Assembly: GCA_003165415.1 (NCBI GenBank)
Contig: PLUC01000230.1
Location: 1-56,440, forward strand
DNA length: 56,440 nt
DNA from: Holophagaceae bacterium
GTDB taxonomy: Bacteria > Acidobacteriota > Holophagae > Holophagales > Holophagaceae
Direction: 5' to 3'
Both the position numbers and the translations under genes were made by a program. Numbering within the stretch: the stretch's first letter is position 1; each line of letters begins with the position of its first letter. Positions 26,838-34,970 of this stretch are shown here, piece after piece. The notes under the pieces are model-generated. The model had not been told where the DNA came from and did no database searches. It saw only the letters and a program-made list of their open reading frames with translations.

Positions 26838-27796
26838 TGTGTTCACGGCTCTGACCGCGTCCGAAGCCATGTTCGACCTGGTGCGCGCTGTCGCCGAGAA
26901 CGTGGGAGGCACCAACATGGTGACCACGGTCCTGGAGCACCCCTCCGCCTACGACCCGATGGTCCTCTATGCGGACCGGCTCGGCAAAGAACTCCGGATC
27001 GCCCGAAGCAATCCCGTCACCGGCGGGGTGGACGTGGAGGAGATCATCCGGCTGGTGGACAAGGACACCTGCCTGCTCAACGTCATGTTCGCTTCCAATA
27101 TCTCGGGAGCCATCTTTGACCTGGAAGCCATCGTGGCCAAAGCCCGAGCCATCAAGCCCGATTTGTTCATCTTGGTGGATGCGGTCCAGCATGCCCCCCA
27201 CGGCGTCATGGACCTCAAGAAAACCCCGGTTGATGCCATAACATTCGCTCCCTACAAATTCTTCGGCTCCCGGGGCTCGGGAATCGCCTGGCTATCCGAG
27301 CGGATGGCGGTCCTGCCGCACCATAAACTTGCTGCCAAGCCAGTTCGGCGTGCTGACTGAAATCGTCAATTATGTGTGTTGGATCGGCAGCAAATTCATG
27401 AACAGTACAGACCGGCGAACCTTGTATGTTGTCGGAATGACGAGAATTGCATTGCACAAACAGGCCTTGATGCATTTGATGTTCAATGGAAAAGATGGCC
27501 TGCCGGGACTCAGGGAAATGGAAAATGTTGAAGTGTTTCTGGATTACAAAGATTTAGAAAAACGAGACATTATTATTGCAATTGGATTCAAAAATATCGG
27601 ATATGTCAGCGCCGTACAAGAATATGAAAAAAGGGGTGTCATCGTATACGAGAGAGTCGTCACCAGTCTTTATTCAAGCAGAATGCTTAAATCATTCAAT
27701 ATGAATGGAGCCGTCAGGGTCTCGCCTCTGCATTGTAATTCGCCAGAAGATATCGTGAAATTCTTAGAAATTTCCGCAGAAATAGCCAAATTGTGA
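26838..27796 (+). pseudogene. aminotransferase class V-like gene fragment: N-terminus missing, internal deletion plus frameshift
   Basis: FTALTASEAMFDLVRAV...TTVLEHPSAYDPMVLYADRLGKELRIAR...VDAVQHAPHG...ITFAPYKFFGSRGSG...LPHHKLA in one frame, then SQFGVLTEIVNYVCWIGSKF...DRRTLYVVGMTRIALHKQAL in another (ORFs 26737..27360 and 27329..27796). Confidence 0.75.
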
Positions 27797-27846
27797 CTGT
27801 CAATAGGATTATTTCCTTCAATCAACCATAGAGATAGGAGAAGCCA

Positions 27847-29124
27847 ATGAGCGCATCCCGTAAAAAAGGCATAGGCCTCAGCAGTCAAATCCTAATAGCT
27901 TTAATCCTTGGTGTTGTTTTTGGATTGTGTTTCCCGCGATATGCCATGGCTCTCAAGCCCGTGGGAGACATTTTCCTCAGAATGATTAGAATGATTGTTG
28001 TTCCTCTTATATTCAGCGCACTGGTCGTCGGAATTGCCGGCACCGGGGATTTCAAGCGTCTGGGCCGGTTGAGTGTCAAGACCTTCGTGTGGTTTGAATT
28101 TGCAACCACGATCGCCTTGTTCATTGGCCTGGTGGTCGCCAATGTGCTGAAACCCGGCCTGGGAGTCAATGTCGGCAACGTCGGTGACATAAGCACCGCC
28201 AGCGCGGCTGCCAAGAAAACAATCGACATGATGGCAATGGTGATCGATATCGTGCCAACCAACATCGTCGACTCCATGGCCCATGGCAACCTGCTGCAGA
28301 TTGTCTTCTTTTCTGTGTTTTTTGGTGTAGCGACTGCAACCGCGGGCAAGCTCGGAGAACCCGTCGTGAAGTTCGCGGATAGTGTGCTTCAATGCATGTT
28401 CCATTTCACCATGTATGTCATGAAACTTGCCCCGATTGGCGTTTTCGGCGCCATCGCATTCACGGTTGGCAAGTACGGCATTGTCATGCTCCTTCCTCTT
28501 GGCAAGCTGATTCTTTGTTTGTATTTCTCGCTCATTGTCTTTATTCTGGTCGTATTGGTCGGTGCTTCCTTGCTATGGAGGGTTAATTTTTACCATTTGA
28601 TGCGAGCGCTGAAAGAGCCCCTGATGCTGGCATTTTCAACTGCGTCCAGTGAGACGGCATTGCCAATCCTTATCGAAAGATTGCAGCAATTTGGTATTCC
28701 TAAATATATTGTTACGTTTGTTGTTCCCACAGGATATTCATTCAACCTCGACGGCGGAACCCTGTACACCACCATGGCGGTCTTGTTCATCGCCCAGGTT
28801 TACGGTGTTCATTTCGGCTTGGGTCAGCAGATCCTCTTGGTTCTCACTCTGGTCATGGCGACCAAAGGAATGGCTGCCGTTCCAGGCGCGGTGCTCATTA
28901 CCATTGCGGGGACGGTTGCTGCTTTCGGACTGCCGGTGGAAGGGGTGGCCTTGATCATGGGGGTCGACCGCATCATGGATATGGGCCGGACTGCCACCAA
29001 TGTCATCGGCAACGCGGTTGCAACGGTCGTGGTGGCGCGGTGGGAAAAGGCCCTGCCAGACTCGGTACTGCAGGAAGCCTACGCCAAAGACTTCGACGAG
29101 GTGGCAGAAGCAGCGGCAGAATGA
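27847..29124 (+). CDS. dicarboxylate/amino acid:cation symporter (SDF/DAACS family)
   Basis: ILIALILGVVFGLCFPRYAMALKPVGDIFLRMIRMIVVPLIFSALVVGIAG, PTGYSFNLDGGTLYTTMAVLFIAQ, MGVDRIMDMGRTATNVIGN. Confidence 0.93.
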   Translation: MSASRKKGIGLSSQILIALILGVVFGLCFPRYAMALKPVGDIFLRMIRMIVVPLIFSALVVGIAGTGDFKRLGRLSVKTFVWFEFATTIALFIGLVVANVLKPGLGVNVGNVGDISTASAAAKKTIDMMAMVIDIVPTNIVDSMAHGNLLQIVFFSVFFGVATATAGKLGEPVVKFADSVLQCMFHFTMYVMKLAPIGVFGAIAFTVGKYGIVMLLPLGKLILCLYFSLIVFILVVLVGASLLWRVNFYHLMRALKEPLMLAFSTASSETALPILIERLQQFGIPKYIVTFVVPTGYSFNLDGGTLYTTMAVLFIAQVYGVHFGLGQQILLVLTLVMATKGMAAVPGAVLITIAGTVAAFGLPVEGVALIMGVDRIMDMGRTATNVIGNAVATVVVARWEKALPDSVLQEAYAKDFDEVAEAAAE

Positions 29125-29190
29125 TCACCGTGCGCACGGACACCATCGACGACGAAGTGCTCGACGCCGCCGGTCCGCAGTGCCGGACCT
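29121..29190 (+). pseudogene. short 2-hydroxyacid dehydrogenase-like fragment
   Basis: MITVRTDTIDDEVLDAAGPQCRTFAN resembles the N-terminal LVTVRTDrIDaevLdaAGpqLrvvANyavG segment of glyoxylate/hydroxyacid reductases; frame ends shortly after. Confidence 0.4.
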
Positions 29191-29212
29191 TCGCGAACCA
29201 AAGGAGCCAAGC

Positions 29213-30118
29213 ATGACCCGATACCCTATCTACCAGGTCGACGTCTTCACCGACGTCCCACTGCAGGGTAACCCCGCCGCCGTTGTGTTCGACGCCGATG
29301 ACATGCCCGCGTCGACCATGCAGGCCATCGCCCGGGAGATGAACCTGTCCGAAACAGTGTTCGTCCTGCGCCCGACCCATCCGGAGGCGCATTACCGGGT
29401 AAGGATCTTCTCGCCCGGGCAGGAATTCCCCTTCGCCGGCCACCCGACCCTCGCCACCGCTTTCGCCGTGCTGAAGAAGGGCGACCTGTTTCCGGATGGC
29501 CGCGTTCCGGAGGTGCTGTACCAGGAATGCGGCATCGGGATCGTGCCGGTGCGGATCACCGGCAAGGAAACCGAGGGGCGGGTGTTCACCATGACCCAGG
29601 GCAGGCCGCAGTACCAGGAGTCGGGGGTCAGCCGCGGGCTCATGGCTGAGTTGCTGGGCTGCCCGGAGGAAGCGCTGGCTTCCGGATCGTTCGAGGTGGT
29701 CTCCACCGGCCTCCCCTGGCTGATCGCCGAAATCGCCAGCCAGCCCGCTCTCTCGGCCCTGAAACCCAACCAGGGCCGGATCGCTGAAGTCTGTGCCGGC
29801 CTGGAAACCCCTGGCATCACCGTATTCTGTGAGAACCCAGCCAGTTCAACGGCGCGGATCCGGCTGCGGACCTTCGCTCCGGTGGTCGGAGTGGCCGAGG
29901 ACCCGGTCTGTGGATCAGGCAATGGCTGCGTCGCGGCCTGGCTGGCCAGGCACCGGCACGCCAACAAGAATACCTTGGCCTATACAGCGGAACAGGGAGT
30001 GGAGATCGGCCGGCACGGCTGGGTGCACGTGGCCGGGACCCGTGCCGGAGACACTTGGTCCATCGAGGTGGGAGGTGCGGCCGTGAGCGTCCTCTCCGGC
30101 ACCATCACCCTCCCCTGA
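29213..30118 (+). CDS. PhzF family isomerase/epimerase
   Basis: YPIYQVDVFTDVPLQGNPAAVVFDADDMPASTMQAIAREMNLSETVFV; SPGQEFPFAGHPTLATAF. Confidence 0.92.
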   Translation: MTRYPIYQVDVFTDVPLQGNPAAVVFDADDMPASTMQAIAREMNLSETVFVLRPTHPEAHYRVRIFSPGQEFPFAGHPTLATAFAVLKKGDLFPDGRVPEVLYQECGIGIVPVRITGKETEGRVFTMTQGRPQYQESGVSRGLMAELLGCPEEALASGSFEVVSTGLPWLIAEIASQPALSALKPNQGRIAEVCAGLETPGITVFCENPASSTARIRLRTFAPVVGVAEDPVCGSGNGCVAAWLARHRHANKNTLAYTAEQGVEIGRHGWVHVAGTRAGDTWSIEVGGAAVSVLSGTITLP

Positions 30119-30137
30119 CCCTCCCTGGACCAGATGA

Positions 30138-31520
30138 TCAGGCGCCGCCCAGGGCGATGTCTTCCAGCAGCATGCTCAGGCCGGCGCTGCTGCCGTACCA
30201 GCGCAGGTCGTCCCCCAGCGCCACGATCCGGGTGAGGAAGTCCTTGAGGTTGCCGGCAAAGGTCATGCGATCGACGCTCTCGGCCAGTTCGCCGCCCCGG
30301 ATCCGCACCCCCGAGGCGCCGACGCTCAGGTCGCCGGACACCGGATCCACCGTGTGCAGGCCCATGATCTCGGTGATCAGCACCCCGTCCCCGGCCATGC
30401 GGTAGAGCTCGGCCACGCTGCGGTCGCCGGTGCGGGGGAACAGGTTGAAGGTGGTGACCCCGGGGTTGCTGCCGGCGCCGCGGCTGGCGGTGGCGGTGGG
30501 CGCCACGCCCATTTCCCCGGCGGTCTTCAGGGTGTGCAAGTAGGTGCCCAGCACGCCGTTCTCGATGAGCACGTTCCTCCGGGTGGGCAGGCCCTCGCCG
30601 TCCCAGGGCTCGCTGCCCAGACCTCCGGGCAGGCGGCCGTCGTCCACCAGGGTGAGCAGGGGGGAGGCCACCGGCTGGCCTAGCTTGCCCGCGAACAGGC
30701 TGCGCTGCTTGAGCACGGCCTCCGCCGACAGCATGCCCGCCACCAGGCCCAGGATGTCCAGGCTCACCTCCGGGTGCAGCACCACCCCGTAGCGGCCCGA
30801 AGGCAGCGGCGACGGTTTGAGCTTGCGCTCGCCTTTCAGCGCCGCCTCCCGGCCGATGGCCCGCAGGTCCACGGCGTCCGGATGCCGGCCCATGTCCCAG
30901 TGCCAGGCGGCCTGGCGGTCCCCGTCCTGCTCCACCGCCAGTTCGATGCTGGCCGAGCAGGAGGAGGCCAAGTCATGGGCGCGCACGCCCTTCTGGGTGA
31001 GCAGCAGGGTGGCCCCGGCGCCGTCGGCCCAGGTGGCTTCCCGCACCGCGGCCACCTTGTCCGACGCCTTGCGCGCCTCGGCCTCCAGGGTCATGGCGCG
31101 CTCGATGCGGGCCTCGGGGGTGAGGGCGTCGCCGCGCCGGTCGTGGCGGCTGGGCAGGTCGTCGCTGCCGGCGGGGTCCGCCTGGCGGATCCAGGGATCC
31201 TCGTCGCCCAGGGCGGACAGCTGCCAGGCCAGGGCGAACAGGTCCTTGAAGTCCGGGCGGGTGAGGTCGGTGCTGGTGGCGATGCCGGTGCGCAGGCCCT
31301 TGGGGCCTCCGCGCAGGACCCGCACGCCCAGGCCGCCCCGCTTGCTGGTGGTCAGGTCCTGCAGGGTGCCGTTCTGGACCTTGGCCCGGCGGCTGCGGGA
31401 GACGCTGACGAAGGCCTCGGCCCCCTCCGCGCCCAGGGCGAGGGCTGAGCGGATGCCGTCCTGGAGCCGCTGCTCCAGGGCCTCGCCCAGAAAGGATCGG
31501 AAGCTGGATTGGTCGGACAT
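30138..31520 (-). CDS. TldD/PmbA family protein (PmbA/TldE-like subunit)
   Basis: AEAFVSVSRSRRAKVQNGTLQDLTTSKRGGLGVRVLRGGPKGLRTGIATSTDL..., SRGAGSNPGVTTFNLFPRTGD; lacks HExxxH. Confidence 0.88.
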   Translation of the reverse strand: MSDQSSFRSFLGEALEQRLQDGIRSALALGAEGAEAFVSVSRSRRAKVQNGTLQDLTTSKRGGLGVRVLRGGPKGLRTGIATSTDLTRPDFKDLFALAWQLSALGDEDPWIRQADPAGSDDLPSRHDRRGDALTPEARIERAMTLEAEARKASDKVAAVREATWADGAGATLLLTQKGVRAHDLASSCSASIELAVEQDGDRQAAWHWDMGRHPDAVDLRAIGREAALKGERKLKPSPLPSGRYGVVLHPEVSLDILGLVAGMLSAEAVLKQRSLFAGKLGQPVASPLLTLVDDGRLPGGLGSEPWDGEGLPTRRNVLIENGVLGTYLHTLKTAGEMGVAPTATASRGAGSNPGVTTFNLFPRTGDRSVAELYRMAGDGVLITEIMGLHTVDPVSGDLSVGASGVRIRGGELAESVDRMTFAGNLKDFLTRIVALGDDLRWYGSSAGLSMLLEDIALGGA

Positions 31521-32065
31521 CAGGGCAGGGCCTCTTTGAGGAACTTCTGGTGGATCTGGTAGGTGGCCGCGTCGAAGCAGACCAGGGTCACGAACCGGGG
31601 CAGGGTGTGGTCGGCCAGCCATTCCAGGATGGTGCCGATGGCCACCGGAGCCGCCTGGTCCAGGGGGAACTGGGGCTGGGGCCCGGCGCCGATGCTGGGG
31701 AAGGCCAGCGACTCGATGCCCCGGGCCTCGGCCAGGCGCAGGCAGCTGCGGTAGCAGTGGGCCAGGGCTTCCCGCTCCCCGGCGGTGCCGCCCACCCAGA
31801 TGGGCGCGACGGTGTGCAGGATGTAGGGCGCGGCCAGGCTGTGCCCGCCGGTGATGCGCGCCTCCCCCACCGGGCACTCGCCCACCTCCAGGCACTCCAG
31901 GGCCAGTTCCGGCCCCGCGGCCCGGTGCACCGCCACGTGGACCGGCCCCCCGGCCAGGAGGGTGTTGTCGGTGGAATTGACGACGGCCCCCACGCGCATG
32001 GAGGTGATGTCGCCCAGTTGGAGCCTGAAGCGGTTGGTCATGGTCGGCACCGGGATCTGGGTCAT
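31520..32065 (-). CDS. macro domain (ADP-ribose-binding/deacylase-type) protein
   Basis: RLQLGDITSMRVGAVVNSTDNTLLAGGPVHVAVHRAAG...GEARITGGHSLAAPYILHTVAPIW...ESLAFPSIGAG; stop overlaps the PmbA start (TGATG). Confidence 0.88.
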   Translation of the reverse strand: MTQIPVPTMTNRFRLQLGDITSMRVGAVVNSTDNTLLAGGPVHVAVHRAAGPELALECLEVGECPVGEARITGGHSLAAPYILHTVAPIWVGGTAGEREALAHCYRSCLRLAEARGIESLAFPSIGAGPQPQFPLDQAAPVAIGTILEWLADHTLPRFVTLVCFDAATYQIHQKFLKEALP

Positions 32066-32068
32066 GGT

Positions 32069-34174
32069 TCAAAGGATAGCGGGAAGCGCCTCCGCCGTGC
32101 CGCCCACAGTCAGGGCAGGGCAGAGGATGGTGGGCATGGCGTCGGACACCGGGACCCCCTGGCCGTCCTTGCCGCAGGTGCCGATGTCGAAATGGCGCAG
32201 GTCGCTGCCGATGCGGGTGAGGCCCATGAGCACCTCGGGGCCGCAGCCGATGAGGGTGGCGTTCTTCACCGGGTACTGCACGGCGCCCCCTTCCACCCAG
32301 TAGCCCTCGGTCACCTGGAACACGAAGTTGCCGGTGACCGTGTCCACCTGGCCGCCGCCCATGTGCTTGACCAGGAGGCCGCGCTCCAGATCCTTGACGA
32401 TCGCCTCGGGGGCCTCGAACCCGGGGGCCAGGAAGGTGTTGCGCATGCGCGGGATGGGGATGTGCCGGTAGCTCTCCCGGCGGCCGTTGCCGGTGGGCTC
32501 GACCCCCATCCTGCGGGCGGTCTTGCGGGACTGGAGGTAGCCCTTGAGGATGCCGTCCTCGATCAGCACCACCCGCTGGGCGGGCCGGCCCTCGTCGTCG
32601 CTGGCGCTGGAGCCGCGCTTGTGCGGCAGGGTCCCGTCGTCGATGATGGTCACCCCGGCCGCCGCCACCTTCTGGCCCAGCTTGCCGGCGAAGGCGCTCA
32701 CCCCGGCCAGGGCCAGGTCGGCCTCCAGCCCGTGGCCGCAGGCCTCGTGGATCATGGTGCCGCCGGCGCTGCTGCTGAGGATCACCGGGAAGGTGCCGGC
32801 GGGCGCGGGGCGCGCGGTGAGGGCCTGGAAGGCCAGGCGCACCGCCTCCAGCACGGTGCGCTCCACCGCCTCCGGGGTGAACAGCTCGAAGCCGCTGGTT
32901 TCGCCCAGGGACTGGTAGCCGGTCTGGAGGTTCTCCCCCTCGCCCACGGTGACATTGAGCCTGAGCATGCTCTGGATCCGGCGGTCCTCGGTGAGGGTGG
33001 CGGTCCAGGCGTCCCCGGCGCGCTCCGCGGCGGCGATCCAGACGTTCTGGGTGCTGTCGCCGCAGCCCAGGGACACCTGCCGCAGGATGCCCGGCTTCAG
33101 GGTCTCGCCCCGGTTGCGGGCCAGGTGGTTGGCCCGGCGCACCAGGTCCACCTTCTCGGACAGTGGCACCACGCCGGGTTCCCGCTCGATGGGGCTGGGC
33201 TTGGGCAGGAGCTGGGGGACCAGGGCCGGCACCGGCTGCGGGATGCCGGTGCCGGGGGCCGCCAGGGTCCGGGCGGCCTCCAGCAGCTCCTCCACGGTGG
33301 GGGCGATGAGGTCGGCGAAGCGGGTGGTTTCCCCGTCCACCAGCCTCAGGCTCGCGCCGAAGGTCTCCGCGGCCAGGATGTCCTCCATGCGCCCGTCGTC
33401 CATGCCCAGGGCGCAGGACCTCCGGTGCTCCACGAACACCTCCCCGTAGTCGCCGCCGCGGCCCAGCAGGGCGGCCAGGATGGCGCGCAGCTGGTCGGGG
33501 GTGAACGGGGGCGCCACCGGCGGCCGCCATTTGCCGGCGCGGGCCGCCTTCCAGTGGGCCAGCAGGGCCGCCTCCGCCTGCTTGAGCGGCTCGTCCAGGT
33601 CCCGGCCGTCATTGTGGAACACCCGGTCGGCGTGCAGCACCTTCTCGGCCCCCGCGGACTGGGCGCGGATGCGCCCCATGGCCTCCTCGTGGCCCAGGCC
33701 GTCGCGTTTCATGAGCCGTTTGAGCCGCATCGGCTCCGGAGCCTCCACCACCCAGAGCGCGTCGAAGATATGGGCCTGGCCCCGCTCAACCCAGAGGGCC
33801 GCGTCCAGCACCACGCCCTTGATTCCCACGGGCAGGGCCGCCAGGCGTTCGGCGAGGCCGGCCTCGATGCGCGGGTGCAGCAGCGCCTCCAGCTGGACCC
33901 GCTGGGCCGGGTCGGCGAACACCAGCCCGGCCAGTCCGGCGCGGTCCAGGGCCCCGTCCGGCCCCAGGATCCCGTCGCCGAAGGCCAGCACCAGCTCGGC
34001 CAGCCCCGGCGTGCCGGGCTCCACCACGTCCCGGGCCACCTGGTCGGCGTTGATCACCACCCACTCCGAGGCGGCCAGGCGGATGGCGGCGTAGGTCTTG
34101 CCGGCGGCGATGCCCCCGGTGAGCCCGACGATGGGGTAGGGGGCCTCGGCGAGGCGCGTGTTCAAGCTGGTCAT
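32069..34174 (-). CDS. dephospho-CoA kinase (CoaE) :: TldD metalloprotease fusion
   Basis: Single uninterrupted ORF. N-term GLTGGIAAGKTYAAIRLA P-loop, INADQVARDVVEPG, LDRAGLAGLVFADPAQRVQLEALLHPRI (CoaE). C-term TldD with HEACGHGLEADL (HExxxH) and GRRESYRHIPIPRMRNTFL. RBS GGAG upstream of ATG 34174. Confidence 0.88.
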   Translation of the reverse strand: MTSLNTRLAEAPYPIVGLTGGIAAGKTYAAIRLAASEWVVINADQVARDVVEPGTPGLAELVLAFGDGILGPDGALDRAGLAGLVFADPAQRVQLEALLHPRIEAGLAERLAALPVGIKGVVLDAALWVERGQAHIFDALWVVEAPEPMRLKRLMKRDGLGHEEAMGRIRAQSAGAEKVLHADRVFHNDGRDLDEPLKQAEAALLAHWKAARAGKWRPPVAPPFTPDQLRAILAALLGRGGDYGEVFVEHRRSCALGMDDGRMEDILAAETFGASLRLVDGETTRFADLIAPTVEELLEAARTLAAPGTGIPQPVPALVPQLLPKPSPIEREPGVVPLSEKVDLVRRANHLARNRGETLKPGILRQVSLGCGDSTQNVWIAAAERAGDAWTATLTEDRRIQSMLRLNVTVGEGENLQTGYQSLGETSGFELFTPEAVERTVLEAVRLAFQALTARPAPAGTFPVILSSSAGGTMIHEACGHGLEADLALAGVSAFAGKLGQKVAAAGVTIIDDGTLPHKRGSSASDDEGRPAQRVVLIEDGILKGYLQSRKTARRMGVEPTGNGRRESYRHIPIPRMRNTFLAPGFEAPEAIVKDLERGLLVKHMGGGQVDTVTGNFVFQVTEGYWVEGGAVQYPVKNATLIGCGPEVLMGLTRIGSDLRHFDIGTCGKDGQGVPVSDAMPTILCPALTVGGTAEALPAIL

Positions 34175-34469
34175 TGCGGAAAACTCCAAGGACAGGCGGA
34201 AGATGGAACGAAAGTACCCCGCAAACCGCGCGGGAGGTCCGAACAGTATGCCCCGGAATCCGGACTACTCCACCCCAGATAAGGCAAGGAGCCTACCCCT
34301 AAGATTCATTGTTTATTTCCGTGACCACCCGCGGGACCACCTGCTTCATCAGGTTCTGCAGGGTGACCCGGTAGAGGTCGACATAATCCGTGCTGTAGAC
34401 CGTGTTAATGAACTTTTCCTTGAAACCATCCGCATCGGCGTTGTAGGACGAGTTGACAACAATCAGTTC

Positions 34470-34887
34470 CCGGGCCAACCGGGAGGGCTGCGACCAGGTG
34501 GCCCAGGTGCTCAGCCGCATGGGGGTGGACCAGATCATCCCAATGCAGATCCCTTCCACCAACATCCACATTGATGGCATCCTCAACCTGGCCTCCCACG
34601 ATGTGGCCATGGTGCTCGCTCAGCAGGTGCCTTACGATATGTGCCAGGCCCTGCGGCGAAAGGGCTTCCGGATCCTGGAGGCGCCCTGCACCAGCGAGGT
34701 GACCCGGACCTTCGGCTGCAACTTCGTCGCCATCCGGCCCGGCCTGGTGGTGCAGCCGGAAGGCAACCCGCGCTGCCGGGAACTGTTTGGGAAGAACGGA
34801 GTTGCCGTGATCCCGGTGGACTTCTCGGAGATCATCAAGGGACGCGGCGCCATCCACTGCGCCACCGCCTTCCTGAAGCGCGGCTGA
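34470..34887 (+). pseudogene. amidinotransferase/DDAH-like C-terminal fragment
   Basis: NREGCDQVAQVLSRMGVDQIIPMQIPSTNIHIDGILNLASHDVAMVL...EVTRTFGCNFVAIRPGLVVQPEGNPRCRELFGKNGVAVIPVDFSEIIKGRGAIHCATAFL; upstream DNA instead encodes an unrelated minus-strand ORF tail. Confidence 0.65.
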
Positions 34888-34970
34888 GCCGGTTCCGAGT
34901 GGATGAATTTGAAGCTTGTTCCTCGAGGCACCGGGATCTAGCCTCACATCCATACCTGACAGGAGCAGAC

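Noticed and set aside
30138-33530. 1130-aa minus ORF apparently fusing PmbA to a long N-terminal extension
   Set aside because: The extension is the shadow frame of CoaE-TldD/macro; the PmbA start with TGATG coupling at 31520 is the credible start.
31550-34282. 910-aa plus-strand ORF antisense to the macro and CoaE-TldD genes
   Set aside because: Low-complexity shadow frame; the opposite strand encodes recognisable motifs.
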